A model generated the notes under the pieces. The model searched no databases, was not told the DNA's origin, and was given only the letters and a program-made list of their open reading frames with translations. This document shows, one piece after another, positions 17,066 through 27,400 of a DNA stretch of 64,000 nucleotides; position 1 is the first letter of the stretch, and the number at the start of each line of letters is the position of its first letter. The DNA comes from Bacteroidales bacterium Phil6 (GTDB lineage Bacteria > Bacteroidota > Bacteroidia > Bacteroidales > F082). The stretch covers positions 62,001-126,000 of the forward strand of contig NWBN01000031.1 in the NCBI GenBank assembly GCA_002633315.1, read 5' to 3'. The translations under genes and the position numbers were made by a program.

Positions 17066-17775
17066 ACTGTCCCCAAAAGTGTGTAAAATTCAAAGTCTAA
17101 TATTTTTTATTTGTTAAATTTTAAAAAATACAAATATAAATTTTACACAGGAGCAAAGATAAAAAAATTATCGAAAAGATAATCAAAGAAGGAAAAGGAA
17201 TAGGAGAAATATTGAAAATGAGTTTGGAGATACTGATGAAGAAAAAATGGTAAGGACATAATATCAGAACCAATGACTTGTGTAATGGATACAGGTATCG
17301 AAAGACATAATGGACGTGGAGAAATATAGGATATGAAATTTCCGGGAATATGAAAATGAAACTTTTATCATGTTTTTGTAAATTGGATGAACAATGAGGT
17401 AAACGGTTATCATTTTACTTATTTGGATTGTCATTATAAAAATAAGAAGTATGACATACTCCATCAATTGGATAGAGAGAATTAACAGAGATAATAAGAG
17501 AACAACAAGAAAGAGAGGAGAATTACCTAATCCGGGATCAACGATATTGTTATCGGGATATGTAACGATGACGCGAAAAAGATGTGAATATAAGATGGCA
17601 CTGTTTAGAAGGAAGATAAGAAATTCGGGTGGGAGGAATAAATACATATTGTCAAAGCCGCATGTTCCGACATGCCACCTGCGCGGTTTTATCTGACAAT
17701 TATTTGACAAATTTTTTAAAAAATGTATAATCTGCAGTCGAAATGTGAATCTCAATTACACACCTTTTGAAACAT
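17066..17775 (+). mobile_element. Decayed IS256-family insertion sequence
   Basis: A relic about 710 bases long. The left end (17066-17090) reads CCCCAAAAGTGTGTAAAATT, and the right end (17755-17775), read on the other strand, gives CAAAAGGTGTGTAATT; these are imperfect inverted repeats of the IS256 style. Between them, plus-strand translation shows an N-terminal fragment (IIEKIIKEGKGIGEILKM, from about 17165), a fragment NDLCNGYRYRKT (near 17270-17310), and a C-terminal fragment INWIERINRDNKRTTRKRG (about 17464-17520). The last matches the conserved TNxIExxNRxxRxxTKxRG of IS256 transposases. Stops and shifts interrupt the frame, and the central catalytic part is deleted (a full element needs about 1.2 kb of coding sequence). 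It cannot be active. Confidence 0.78.
17155..17697 (+). pseudogene. IS256-family transposase remnant
   Basis: These are broken pieces of the transposase inside the element described at 17066-17775. The N-terminal piece ends at a TAA near 17253. The C-terminal piece is open from about 17451 to 17696 and contains the IExxNR...TKxRG-like block, followed by LPNPGS, which corresponds to the FPtee stretch of intact enzymes. The DDE catalytic region is not recognisable. The opposite strand carries an open frame across this stretch, but its translation is only the mirror of the relic and I do not consider it a gene. Confidence 0.7.
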
Positions 17776-18011
17776 TACTCAAATAAATATTGAGTTTAAA
17801 TGCTTTTGTTGCATATTTAAATTTAATTTGTTATAAAATGAATGAAATATTGTTACTTTTTATATTCTTATCTCAATAATCTCATTTGCTATTTGGATTT
17901 CATGCTGTTGTTTATTATCAAAACAATAAAATAATTTCGATTGTATTTGTATTATTGAAACTGTATAATAAAAAAAATTGAACAAATTTGACTACGTTAA
18001 AAAAATATTTA

Positions 18012-18019
18012 TATATTTG
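18012..18019 (+). promoter_or_regulatory. Bacteroidota promoter of the methyltransferase gene
   Basis: TATATTTG matches the TAnnTTTG -7 element, and TTTG at 17987-17990 is a well spaced -33 element (21 bases between). The predicted transcript starts near 18025. CAGGAG at 18055-18060 provides a rare Shine-Dalgarno-like site before the ATG at 18065. Confidence 0.7.
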
Positions 18020-18064
18020 TGAGTTGATAAATAAAGTTTTTTATTGTTTTAATTCAGGAGAGTA

Positions 18065-18928
18065 ATGGGAGAATCAAAACTTAAATCGTTATACAGGTTC
18101 TTGTCACCGAAATTTCAGAGTGTTCATTTGGATTATAAGGTTAATACTAAGCCGAGATGTGGATATGATAATCCATGGCATCCGCTTCTGTTCGAGGTGG
18201 TAAATGCTAACAGACAGATATACAATGATCTTTTGATGTTATTTTTGGAACATATTGATAAAATTCAGGAAATAAGAAATTCCAAAGATGAAACTGATGA
18301 AGACAAAATTGCATGGAATAACGGTTTTTTGCCTGGTCTTGATATTATTGGGATTTATGGAATGATTGCTAAATATAAACCTTCAAAGTATATTGAAATC
18401 GGTTCGGGTAATTCTACAAAGGTGGCAAGAAAATCCATTAAGGAGAACAACCTTAATACTGAAATAATATCCATAGATCCTTATCCGAGAGCCAATATCG
18501 ACCATTTGTCGGATAAGGTGATTAGAAAACCTTTTGAGGATTTACTCGATAATAAATTTATAGTCGATTCATTGAATGAGAATGACATATTGTTTATTGA
18601 CAATTCGCACAGAGTGTTTCCCAATTCTGATGCCATGATTTGTTTCTTGGAACTTCTTCCGTTTTTAAAGAAAGGTGTTGTAGTTCATTTTCATGACATT
18701 TATATTCCTTACGACTATCCTCAGTTTATGTGTGACAGGTTTTATAATGAGCAGTATATGCTTGCTGCATTTATTTTGGCAAATCCGGATAAATATAAGA
18801 CTATATTACCTAATTATTTTATCAGTGAAGATAAGGAATTGTCAGATGTCATAGCACCCATGTGGAATCATTCCAATTTGGTTGGTGTGGAAAAACATGG
18901 AGGTTCTTTCTGGTTGCAGATAAATTAG
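18065..18928 (+). CDS. Class I SAM-dependent methyltransferase (Methyltransf_24-like)
   Basis: A 287-residue cytoplasmic protein. The SAM-binding motif I YIEIGSGNSTKVA lies at about residues 111-123, the acidic motif II IISIDPYP at about 136-143, and the post-I motif DILFIDNSHR near 175-184, followed by GVVVHFHDIYIP. This arrangement matches the Methyltransf_24 group, which often modifies sugars or natural products. The target cannot be told from sequence. The gene stands alone behind its own promoter, next to the IS256 relic and more AT-rich than core genes, which suggests accessory origin. No glycan or secondary-metabolite cluster accompanies it here. Confidence 0.78.
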   Translation: MGESKLKSLYRFLSPKFQSVHLDYKVNTKPRCGYDNPWHPLLFEVVNANRQIYNDLLMLFLEHIDKIQEIRNSKDETDEDKIAWNNGFLPGLDIIGIYGMIAKYKPSKYIEIGSGNSTKVARKSIKENNLNTEIISIDPYPRANIDHLSDKVIRKPFEDLLDNKFIVDSLNENDILFIDNSHRVFPNSDAMICFLELLPFLKKGVVVHFHDIYIPYDYPQFMCDRFYNEQYMLAAFILANPDKYKTILPNYFISEDKELSDVIAPMWNHSNLVGVEKHGGSFWLQIN

Positions 18929-19159
18929 GCGTATATATTTTTAATGTGTTATTCCTTGATGTCATTAGAGCATTTATCGTGTAAAATGACGTGAACGAAT
19001 TGTCGCATGGAAGCGCGTCGATATTCTGCTTTTTTAATTGTTGATTGTCAGGTTACAACATTTTTATTGTCCATGAAATTGTAAAATAATTTTTTGGATG
19101 TATGAATTACATTGTTTTGGATGCAGCTGTTTTAAATTATTATAGATTAAAAAAAATTA

Positions 19160-19167
19160 TACCTTTG
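19160..19167 (+). promoter_or_regulatory. Promoter -7 element of the DUF2147 gene
   Basis: TACCTTTG matches TAnnTTTG. A transcript starting a few bases downstream rules out the upstream in-frame ATG at 19102 and supports a start at 19204 or 19213. Confidence 0.6.
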
Positions 19168-19212
19168 CACAGAAAAACTGTTATTTGGATTGTTGTGTAT
19201 AAAATGGCAATT

Positions 19213-19617
19213 ATGAAAAAAATAGGTGTATTGGTGATATTTTTAGTGTTGGCTGTGGGATGTTTTGCTCAGGCTGACTGGGTGCTTGGAGAATGGAGAA
19301 CTGTTGATGACAAAACAGGGGAAACGAAGGGAATAGTGGAGTTTTATCAAGATGAGGATACCGGATTGTATTATGGAAGGATATTGCGTGTTTTTTACAA
19401 TGGTGAGGAACTTGAAGATTCAGGTTTCGAGAATATGATAGTCATAAAAGATATGAAAGAAGAAGACGGTATCTTGCAAGGTGGCATAATATATGAACCG
19501 GAGGGTAAGAAGAATTATTATGGAAAGATTTATCACAATGAAGATAATACAATCACTTTGCGAGGTTCCTTGGATAGAAGAGGGTGGTTGGGACGTTCGC
19601 AGACATGGGTCCGATGA
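19213..19617 (+). CDS. Secreted DUF2147-family protein
   Basis: A 134-residue exported protein with a signal peptide (MKKIGVLVIFLVLAVGCFA, about residues 1-19). The mature part begins DWVLGEWRTVDDKTGETKG and contains GLYYGRILRVF, LQGGIIYEPEGKKNYYGKIY and LRGSLDRRGWLGRSQTWVR; the W-G-x-W-x-T start and the GRSQTW end are typical of DUF2147. Family members are small, beta-rich envelope proteins of unknown role. The start at 19213 places the signal peptide at the N-terminus and lies downstream of the promoter element; ATG 19204 would add three residues. It stands alone, with a bidirectional terminator downstream. Confidence 0.85.
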   Translation: MKKIGVLVIFLVLAVGCFAQADWVLGEWRTVDDKTGETKGIVEFYQDEDTGLYYGRILRVFYNGEELEDSGFENMIVIKDMKEEDGILQGGIIYEPEGKKNYYGKIYHNEDNTITLRGSLDRRGWLGRSQTWVR

Positions 19618-19796
19618 GTGAAGAAAAACAGAACGTTATATTGCTGTAAATCAGTTTGTTGTTTTTATAATATATACCGTTTTTGTATTTGTAGGACATT
19701 TACGTCATGTTTGTCATTGGTGTTTGGCAGGTATAAGGTGGGCTGTATTACCGTTTTTCAGACATGTTTTGCATAAGTCTCGATGTGACATTAGTA

Positions 19797-19838
19797 AAAG
19801 ATGTGGTGCGTCAACAATAAATGATGCACCACATCTTT
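19797..19838. terminator. Bidirectional terminator between DUF2147 gene and tdh
   Basis: AAAGATGTGGTGC pairs perfectly with GCACCACATCTTT across a 16-base loop. It sits between convergent genes and can serve the minus-strand tdh as well as the plus-strand DUF2147 gene. Confidence 0.85.
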
Positions 19839-19856
19839 GTCGATAATATTTTTGTA

Positions 19857-20804
19857 TTACTTCAATTTTTTCTTGAGGGAATCGAGCATGTCAACAGTCA
19901 TTTTGTCGAGGTCGAATTTAGGATTCCAGCCCCATTCATCGCGAGCGCAACTGTCATCTAATTTGTTCGGCCAAGAATCGGCAATAGCCTGTTTGACAGG
20001 TTCCGGTTCATAAACCATCTCAAAATCAGGTACATATTTTTTGATGGCGTTGTACAATATCTCAGGGTCGAAACTCATGGATGTAACGTTGAATGAATTA
20101 CGATGTATGAGTTTTGACGGGTCGGCTTCCATGATGTCAACCATGGCGCCGAGAGCATCAGGCATGTACATCATATCCATAAAGGTGCCTTTTTTGAGAG
20201 GACAGACGAATTTCTCACCTTTCACTGCTGCATAATATATCTCTACGGCATAGTCGGTGGTGCCGCCGCCAGGCAAAGTCAAGTTGGAGATTAGTCCCGG
20301 AAATCTCACAGAACGTGTGTCAACACCGAAACGGCTGAAATAATAGTCACTCAAGAGTTCTCCTGTGACTTTAGTGACACCGTAAATGGTGTTGGGGCGT
20401 TGGATGGTGTCCTGTGGCGTCATGTCGTGTGGTGTTGATGGACCGAAAGCTCCTATTGAAGACGGAGTGAACACGGCACAGTTGAATACTCTTGCTGTCT
20501 CGAGACAATTTATCAGACTGCCTATTCCAACATTCCAGCCAAGCATGGGATTTTTCTCTGCCGTCGCTGAAAGAATGGCAGCCAGGTTGTATATCGTGTC
20601 GATATTGTATTTCTTCACTGCTTCTACGATCTGCATCATGCAAGTAGAGTCTATTCTCTCAAAAGGTCCTGTTTCAACTATTTCGCCTGTCAGTTGACGC
20701 AAATCACTCGCCACTACGTTGTCATTGCCGTAAATGCCACGCAGTTTTTTTACCAATTCAGTTCCTATCTGACCCCCGGAACCGACTATCAATATTTTTT
20801 TCAT
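19857..20804 (-). CDS. tdh: L-threonine 3-dehydrogenase, SDR/epimerase type
   Basis: This enzyme oxidises L-threonine to 2-amino-3-ketobutyrate with NAD. The 315-residue protein has the extended short-chain dehydrogenase fold: the nucleotide loop GSGGQIGTELV (residues 8-18), NLAAILS near residue 76, and the catalytic YGVTK motif near 144. It belongs to the SDR type found in Bacteroidota and some eukaryotes, not the zinc-dependent alcohol dehydrogenase type of E. coli. It directly follows kbl, whose stop codon it overlaps by four bases. Together the pair converts threonine to glycine and acetyl-CoA, so the assignment is strong. Confidence 0.93.
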   Translation of the reverse strand: MKKILIVGSGGQIGTELVKKLRGIYGNDNVVASDLRQLTGEIVETGPFERIDSTCMMQIVEAVKKYNIDTIYNLAAILSATAEKNPMLGWNVGIGSLINCLETARVFNCAVFTPSSIGAFGPSTPHDMTPQDTIQRPNTIYGVTKVTGELLSDYYFSRFGVDTRSVRFPGLISNLTLPGGGTTDYAVEIYYAAVKGEKFVCPLKKGTFMDMMYMPDALGAMVDIMEADPSKLIHRNSFNVTSMSFDPEILYNAIKKYVPDFEMVYEPEPVKQAIADSWPNKLDDSCARDEWGWNPKFDLDKMTVDMLDSLKKKLK

Positions 20805-21988
20805 TTGATGACGCCTAATTCTTTACCAATCTTAACAAAAGCCTCTATACATCTGTCCAGATGTTCTTTTTCATGTGCTGCAGAGATCTGAACACGGATA
20901 CGAGCCTGTCCTTTAGGAACCACAGGATAGTAGAAACCTGTTACGAAGATGCCTTCGTCCTGCATACGAGCAGCAAATCTCTGTGAGAGAGGAGCATCGT
21001 ACAACATTACAGCGCATATTGCAGACTCTGACGGTTTGCAGTCGAAACCTGCAGCTAACATTTGTTTTATGAAATAATCGGTGTTAGAATGCAGTTTGTC
21101 TTGAAGTTCGTTTGTCTCTGTCATCATCTCGAACATGCGAATGCCGGCAGCCACGAGTCCTGGTGCCATGGAATTGGAGAACAGATAAGGACGTGAACGT
21201 TGGCGTAACATGTCGATGATTTCCTTCTTACCGGTGGTAAATCCGCCCATGGCACCTCCGAAAGCCTTGCCGAGTGTGCCGGTGAGTATTTCTATCTTGC
21301 CTCTGAGGTTGAAACGTTCTGTGACACCACGTCCGGTTGTCCCGACGACACCGGCAGAATGACTCTCGTCAACCATCACCATGGCATCGTACTTCTGTGC
21401 CAATTCATAAATCTTGTCAAGAGGACATACGTTGCCGTCCATAGAGAATACACCGTCGGTGACGATTAAACGGAAACGGCATTTTTGTGCATCTTGGAGC
21501 TGTTTTTCCAGGTCTGCCATGTCAGCATTGGCATAACGGAAACGTTGTGCCTTGCAGAGACGTACTCCGTCGATGATGGAGGCATGATTCAGTGCATCTG
21601 AAATAATGGCATCTTCTGCTCCCAGCAATGGCTCGAATACACCACCGTTGGCATCGAAACATGCTGCATATAATATAGTGTCTTCAGTACCAAAAAATTC
21701 AGAGATCTTAGCCTCTAATTTCTTGTGTAAATCCTGACAACCGCAAATAAATCTTACTGATGCCATGCCAAAGCCTCTTGCATCCATGCCTTTCTTTGCC
21801 GCTTCAATAAGTTTGGGATTGTCGGCTAAACCAAGATAGTTGTTTGCGCAGAAATTCAAACATTTCTTGCCTTTTACTAAAATCTCAGCACCTTGAGGAC
21901 TCTCAATGATGCGCTCGTTCTTGTACAGTCCGTCAGCTTCGATTTGTGCCAACTCCTGTTTTAAGTAGTTTTGAAATTTTGTGTACAT
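20801..21988 (-). CDS. kbl: Glycine C-acetyltransferase (2-amino-3-ketobutyrate CoA ligase)
   Basis: This PLP enzyme cleaves 2-amino-3-ketobutyrate with CoA to give glycine and acetyl-CoA. The 395-residue protein shows CANNYLGLADNP near residue 46, the PLP-stacking region, VDESHSAGVVGTTGRG near 205-220 and the Schiff-base lysine in LTGTLGKAFGGAMGG near 240. These motifs are typical of the alpha-oxoamine synthase family. The tdh neighbour distinguishes it from serine palmitoyltransferase or BioF. A minus-strand promoter element is at 22030-22037, giving a leader of about 36 bases. Confidence 0.94.
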   Translation of the reverse strand: MYTKFQNYLKQELAQIEADGLYKNERIIESPQGAEILVKGKKCLNFCANNYLGLADNPKLIEAAKKGMDARGFGMASVRFICGCQDLHKKLEAKISEFFGTEDTILYAACFDANGGVFEPLLGAEDAIISDALNHASIIDGVRLCKAQRFRYANADMADLEKQLQDAQKCRFRLIVTDGVFSMDGNVCPLDKIYELAQKYDAMVMVDESHSAGVVGTTGRGVTERFNLRGKIEILTGTLGKAFGGAMGGFTTGKKEIIDMLRQRSRPYLFSNSMAPGLVAAGIRMFEMMTETNELQDKLHSNTDYFIKQMLAAGFDCKPSESAICAVMLYDAPLSQRFAARMQDEGIFVTGFYYPVVPKGQARIRVQISAAHEKEHLDRCIEAFVKIGKELGVIK

Positions 21989-22029
21989 GATATTGGTTAT
22001 TAAAAATTGTCTTATCTTTTTCCAACCTA

Positions 22030-22037
22030 CAAAAGTA
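22030..22037 (-). promoter_or_regulatory. Promoter -7 element of the kbl-tdh operon
   Basis: Read on the minus strand this is TACTTTTG, a match to TAnnTTTG. It lies about 42 bases before the kbl start. Confidence 0.55.
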
Positions 22038-22188
22038 GAAAATAATTTTCTTTTTTTTACTTTTTTGAAATACTTTTTTTAACTTTTTTTATCGTTATCT
22101 TTTCTCGTGTTCTTCGGTTGAATTCGTTTTATTCACGAATTGTTTGTTTTTTTACAGAACATCATGACGGTTTTTCATTGATAATTGT

Positions 22189-22196
22189 TATATTTG
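22189..22196 (+). promoter_or_regulatory. Promoter -7 element of the nitroreductase gene
   Basis: TATATTTG matches TAnnTTTG, with a T-rich -33 region near 22171. It predicts a very short leader before the ATG at 22206 or 22212. A small inverted repeat (AATTCGT/ACGAATT, 22121-22141) lies upstream and might be an operator. Confidence 0.6.
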
Positions 22197-22211
22197 CAAA
22201 AATAAATGACT

Positions 22212-22733
22212 ATGAATGATGTTTTGGATGTTTTGAAAAACAGACGCAGCGTGAGGGCATATAAAGATTCCATGCCTTCCAAAGATGTTATTGAAAAGAT
22301 TATGGAAGCCGGCAGTTATGCACCTACAGGGCGTAATCTGCAGTCGCCTGTGATAATAGCTGTTACTGATAAGACTGAACGCGATTATCTTTCAAGGCTT
22401 AATGCTGCTGTTTTGGGTACCGACAACGATCCTTTTTATGGTGCTCCCGTAGTACTTGTAGTCCTTGCCGACAGGAAGTGTCCTACATTTATTTATGACG
22501 GTTCCTTGGTGATGGGTAATCTTATGAATGCGGCATTCTCCTTGGGCATCGGCAGCTGCTGGGTTCATAGAGCTAAAGAAGTATTCAACAGTGAAGAAGG
22601 TAAAAAACTGTTGAAAAAATGGGGACTCACAGATGATTATGAAGGTATAGGTCATTGTGTTCTCGGTTATCCGGTTTCTGAAAGTGTTATGCCGGCCCCT
22701 CCGAGAAAACCGGATTATTGCCGCTTTGTGTAA
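22212..22733 (+). CDS. Nitroreductase-family flavoprotein
   Basis: An FMN-dependent NAD(P)H oxidoreductase of about 173 residues, soluble and cytoplasmic. The N-terminal NRRSVRAYKDSMPSKDVIEK and the following AGSYAPTGRNLQSPVII are FMN-contacting blocks, GNLMNAAFSLGIGSCWVH is the conserved helix region, and GIGHCVLGYP ends the fold. These are standard for the nitroreductase superfamily. The in-frame ATG at 22206 would add two residues; I chose 22212 because MNDVLDVLKNRRS is the common start and the upstream ATG would leave almost no leader. The physiological substrate cannot be inferred. Confidence 0.88.
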   Translation: MNDVLDVLKNRRSVRAYKDSMPSKDVIEKIMEAGSYAPTGRNLQSPVIIAVTDKTERDYLSRLNAAVLGTDNDPFYGAPVVLVVLADRKCPTFIYDGSLVMGNLMNAAFSLGIGSCWVHRAKEVFNSEEGKKLLKKWGLTDDYEGIGHCVLGYPVSESVMPAPPRKPDYCRFV

Positions 22734-22886
22734 TATTTTCTTTGTTGAAAATATATATTGTACTGACTCTGATATTCTTGTCTTTTCAGATGAGAAGGTT
22801 TCGTTTTTTACAAATACAAAAAATTGTGTCTTCTTGTCAAAGACTCATTAAAATTTCGTTTCTTTGCATACTAAAACTTTAGAATA

Positions 22887-24356
22887 ATGGAAAATAAACT
22901 TTATATTTACAACAGTCTTTCCCGAAAGAAAGAATTGTTCGAGCCACTTGCTGCTCCTCATGTGGGAATGTATGTTTGCGGTCCTACTGTTTATGGAGAT
23001 GCTCATTTGGGGCATGCACGTCCTGCAATAACATTTGATATAGTGTTCCGCTATTTGAAACATCTTGGTTATAAGGTGCGTTATGTGCGCAATGTTACCG
23101 ATGTGGGACATTTGGAGCATGATGCAGACGAGGGTGAAGATAAGATAGCAAAAAAAGCACGTTTGGAAGACCTTGAACCTATGGAAGTCGCTCATTATTA
23201 TACTGTCAGATATCATTACAGTATGGATAAACTCAATGTGCTGCGTCCGTCGATAGAACCTAATGCTTCAGGGCATATCATTGAGCAGATAGCCATGATA
23301 CAGAAGATCTTGGATAATGGTTATGCGTATTTGTCGAATGGGTCTGTTTACTTTGACATTGAGAAGTATGACAAGGATTATCATTATGGTATATTGTCAG
23401 GTCGCAATGTAGAAGAATTGCTTAACAACACGCGAGAATTGGCGGGACAATCCGAGAAACGCAACGGTGCCGACTTCGCCTTGTGGAAGAAGGCAGATGC
23501 TCGTCATATCATGCGTTGGCCGTCTCCTTGGAGTGACGGATTCCCGGGCTGGCATGCTGAATGTTCTGCCATGGGTTGCAAATATCTTGGGGAACAGTTC
23601 GATATTCATGGTGGCGGCATGGACTTGCTGTTCCCGCATCATGAATCGGAGATTGCCCAGTCTATGGCTGCCAACGGCAAGATGCCGGTACGTTATTGGA
23701 TGCATAATAATATGATTACCATCAACGGACAGAAAATGGGTAAGTCGTTGGGTAATGCCATGTCACTCGAAGATTTTTTCGCCGGCAACCATAAACTGCT
23801 TGAACGTCCTTATTCTCCTATGACTATACGTTTCTTTATACTTCAGGCACAGTATAGAAGTACTCTCGATTTTTCCAATGAGGCTTTGCAGGCTGCCGAA
23901 AAAGGTTATAAACGTTTGATGGAAGCTTCTGAATCTGTTAAGACACTCGTACCTGATGATACAGCTGAAGACCTTGAAATACAGAAAATTACAGATTTAT
24001 GTTATGATGCAATGAATGATGACTTCAACACTCCCGTTGTCATAGCTAATTTGTTTGAGGCTGTCCGTATCGTAAACTCTGTCAATGATGCTCATTCTAA
24101 AATTAATAATAGAGACCTGGAGTCGTTGAAAAAATTGTTCGATGTCTTTGTTTTCGAGATACTCGGTCTTGTAAATACTGAAAAGTCCGATGACAATAAC
24201 CTTGTGGATGGGTTGATGCAGACTATTATCGATATACGCAAAGAAGCAAGATCTAAAAAAGATTGGGCAACAAGCGATTTGATAAGAGACAAACTTGCAG
24301 AATTCAATGTGGTGTTGAAAGATGGTAAGGAGGGGACTACCTGGAGTGTTAAATGA
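22887..24356 (+). CDS. cysS: Cysteinyl-tRNA synthetase
   Basis: CysS charges tRNA-Cys. The 489-residue class I synthetase carries [19 protein letters not shown], with the zinc-ligand cysteine and the HIGH-type HLGH motif. The other zinc ligands are in [10 protein letters not shown] and [14 protein letters not shown]. The KMSKS-type loop is KMGKSLGN. The C-terminal anticodon-binding region is present and the length is normal. It is a single-gene unit: a possible imperfect -7 element (TTTCTTTG) lies 15-25 bases upstream, and a strong terminator follows at 24377. Confidence 0.97.
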   Translation: MENKLYIYNSLSRKKELFEPLAAPHVGMYVCGPTVYGDAHLGHARPAITFDIVFRYLKHLGYKVRYVRNVTDVGHLEHDADEGEDKIAKKARLEDLEPMEVAHYYTVRYHYSMDKLNVLRPSIEPNASGHIIEQIAMIQKILDNGYAYLSNGSVYFDIEKYDKDYHYGILSGRNVEELLNNTRELAGQSEKRNGADFALWKKADARHIMRWPSPWSDGFPGWHAECSAMGCKYLGEQFDIHGGGMDLLFPHHESEIAQSMAANGKMPVRYWMHNNMITINGQKMGKSLGNAMSLEDFFAGNHKLLERPYSPMTIRFFILQAQYRSTLDFSNEALQAAEKGYKRLMEASESVKTLVPDDTAEDLEIQKITDLCYDAMNDDFNTPVVIANLFEAVRIVNSVNDAHSKINNRDLESLKKLFDVFVFEILGLVNTEKSDDNNLVDGLMQTIIDIRKEARSKKDWATSDLIRDKLAEFNVVLKDGKEGTTWSVK

Positions 24357-24376
24357 TTGATTGTAGATATTAAACT

Positions 24377-24408
24377 AAAGCGGGCGTATCGAATGACACG
24401 CCCGCTTT
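24377..24408. terminator. Bidirectional terminator between cysS and the DUF2723 gene
   Basis: AAAGCGGGCGT pairs perfectly with ACGCCCGCTTT over a 10-base loop. It lies between convergent genes and is flanked by A- and T-rich tracts on either side, so it probably works in both directions. Confidence 0.9.
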
Positions 24409-24427
24409 ACTTTAATATTTGATGTTA

Positions 24428-27400
24428 TTATAAGATGTCGTAAAACATGGTGATTTTCTCGTTTAATATTGACTGAAGCTCATTACTTAGCTCAGTACGT
24501 TTGTTTTTACTTGTTATGTCATACATTTGGTTGATGAGTGCAAGGTTCTCACGAATACTTTCAGTATAATATTTTTTGAAACGAGGTTTTAGACTATCAT
24601 AATAGTTTAGGTTATCTAAAGCGTTGGTTACTATTGTATTAACCAAATTGTCACCTTTGTCGGTAGCTCCGGCTTTGTAATATAAATCAGGATAATACAT
24701 CATGTAAAAGTCGAAAGCCATTTTATCGTCAGGGAAGAATTCCAAACATTTGTCAATAACTTTTACAGCGGAGTCGTTCTTACCTTGTTCTTGCAAAGCC
24801 TGTGCTAAACGCAGATATGATTGTTTGGCATACAGAATGTTTCGTCTTGTTTCAGGGTCCAAAGTGACATCAGGGTCATTGATGTTGCCCCAGTTGACTT
24901 TGTTCATAAGCAAGTCGTATGAACCTTCTACATAAACACCTCCGGAATTTTTGTAATAATAATCAGCCTCTACGGGAATGAAACGGTGAACAAGACCCTC
25001 CTGATGCAGGTATTTGTCTATGCCCAACACATTCTTTATGTCACTGATGCTTGTGAAGTAAACTGCCCTCTCCCAGTTGTTGGAGGCGAAAAAGTCGAGT
25101 AACATGAGGTCGTTTTTATATAAAAGGTCAACATTATCCGGTATTGTCCAGAAAATGGTGTCAACAATTCTGTCTTTCATATTTTCCGGTACTATGCCGT
25201 TGCGTACGACAGCTTCCTTGTCAACAGTGAGTTTGAGTTTTCTGGATGGCAAATAATTGATTTTTTCACCACTTACTATTGGCAGTTGTGTCCTCGGATC
25301 ATCGGATTTGATGAAATCAATGGCATCTTTGAGTTCAACATAATCTCCAATGACATCGTAAATAGCCACTCTGTCGTTTACTCCGTTGTCATATTGTTTT
25401 GGTGTCAATGCGAGAGGCAGTTTTTCTGAATCGTATGTCTTGCGTGCCATTTGATGAACATACCAATATCCTGATGATAGCATGAAATTGGCGACACGTA
25501 CATCGGTACGATATTCTTCCACCTCTTGAACATACCATAATGGGAATGTATCGTTGTCTCCTCTTGTAAATATCACTGCATTAGGCTCTAAATTGGTAAG
25601 ATAATTCTTGCCCCAGTCCAATGCCGATGTCTTTCCTGAACGGTTATGACCTTCCCAGCCTTGTGCACCCATCAAAACAGGTATTAAAAGGCATAAAACG
25701 CCAACAGATGAGGCTGCAACAGTTTTATTTTTTATCACTTTTTGAGCAAGTTCTGTCAAATAGAGTACTCCGAAGCCAATCCAGATGGCAAAAGCATAAA
25801 ATGAACCGGCATAGGCGTAATCACGTTCACGTGGCTGATATGGTGTTTGATTCAGATACATCACTATGGCAAGTCCTGTCATGAAAAACAACAGGAATAC
25901 TATCCATGCATCTTCAGGTTTCTTGTTTATTTGATAGAAGAGACCAATCAAACCGAGTATGAGAGGCAGGAAATAATATTCGGTATGTCCGGGATTCTGC
26001 ATGCTTTTGGGCAGATTATCCTGGTCTCCCAATCGGGCATTGTCGATGAAACTTATGCCGCTTACCCAGTTGCCGTTTTCTATTTCTCCTTCACCCTGTA
26101 TGTCATTCTGGCGACCTGCGAAATTCCACATGAAGTAACGCCAGTACATGTGTCCGCATTGATAGTCTATAAAATATTTTAGATTTTGCCAGAAAGAAGG
26201 ACGTAAGACACGTTTTGTCTCTCCGTTATATTGTTTCTCGGTCACGGACTTCATCTTGGCTTTGTCTATGTAATGTTCGTATGTGCTTATATAAGTCTTT
26301 TTCGTTCCGTTCCACATGCGAGGAAATACTGTCATCATGTTGTCGTCATAGATAGGTTCGGTATTTCTTCTGTAATCGGTGATGACATATTTGCCTTTTT
26401 CCGTGTCTTTGACATAAATGGGACTTCCGTCCTTTGCATCGTATGGTTTGGCATTGTAATAAGGTCCGTACAAAATGGGCCATGAACCATATTGTTCACG
26501 TTTCAGATATGAAAGCATGGAAATGGCATCCTTAGGTTCGTTTTCATTTATGGGAGTGTTGGCATTGGCTCGTATAATAAGCATGAAGAATGATGAATAG
26601 CCGATTACTATGAACATAAATGACAAAACGATAGTGTTGAGAATTACTTTCTTATGTTTTTGGGTATAATATAAACCGAAAACTATCAATCCAATGAGTA
26701 AAATGAAATAAACAACAGTGCCAACGTTGAAAGGAGCTCCGAGCACGTTGACAAAGAATAATTCTATTTTTCCGGCGAGTGAGACTATCAATGGTATCAG
26801 AACTATTTGAATGAATCCTAAAAGCAGTATTGATAATATGCCGGAAAGGATAAACCCTTTTACTGTCGGTTTGTATTTTTTGAAATAAATCACATAAACA
26901 ACGGCAGGGATACATAACAGGTTCAGCAGGTGGACGCCTATGGAAAGACCAATAAGGTATGCTATAAACAATATCCAGCGATAGTTGTATGGATCGTCAG
27001 CTACTTGTTCCCATTTCAATATTGCCCAGAATGTCAAGGCGGTACAGAATGATGACATGGCATAAACTTCACCTTCTACAGCGGAGAACCAGAATGATTC
27101 AGTGAAAGTGTATGCCAAAGCACCTACAGCACCGGCAGCAAGTACGGCTATTTTGTTGGATAAAGGTGCGTCATCTCCATTTTTAAGCCATATCTTGCGC
27201 GCAAGCAATGTGATGGACCAGAAAAGAAACAATATAGTCAAACTGCTGCAAAGGGCAGACATGATATTTACCATGAGTGCTACTTTGGTGACATCGCCAA
27301 AAGCAAAAAGCGAGAAGAATCGTCCTATCATCTGAAATAAAGGCGCTCCCGGGGGATGCCCTACCTGCAATTTATATGCTGTTGAAATATATTCACCACA

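Noticed and set aside
17264-17755. Minus-strand open frame of 163 codons with hydrophobic stretches
   Set aside because: It covers the IS256 relic in reverse; the plus strand carries recognisable transposase fragments, so the hydrophobic translation is a by-product.
19102-19212. Upstream start for the DUF2147 protein
   Set aside because: The extension would bury the signal peptide 37 residues into the protein and start upstream of the promoter element at 19160.
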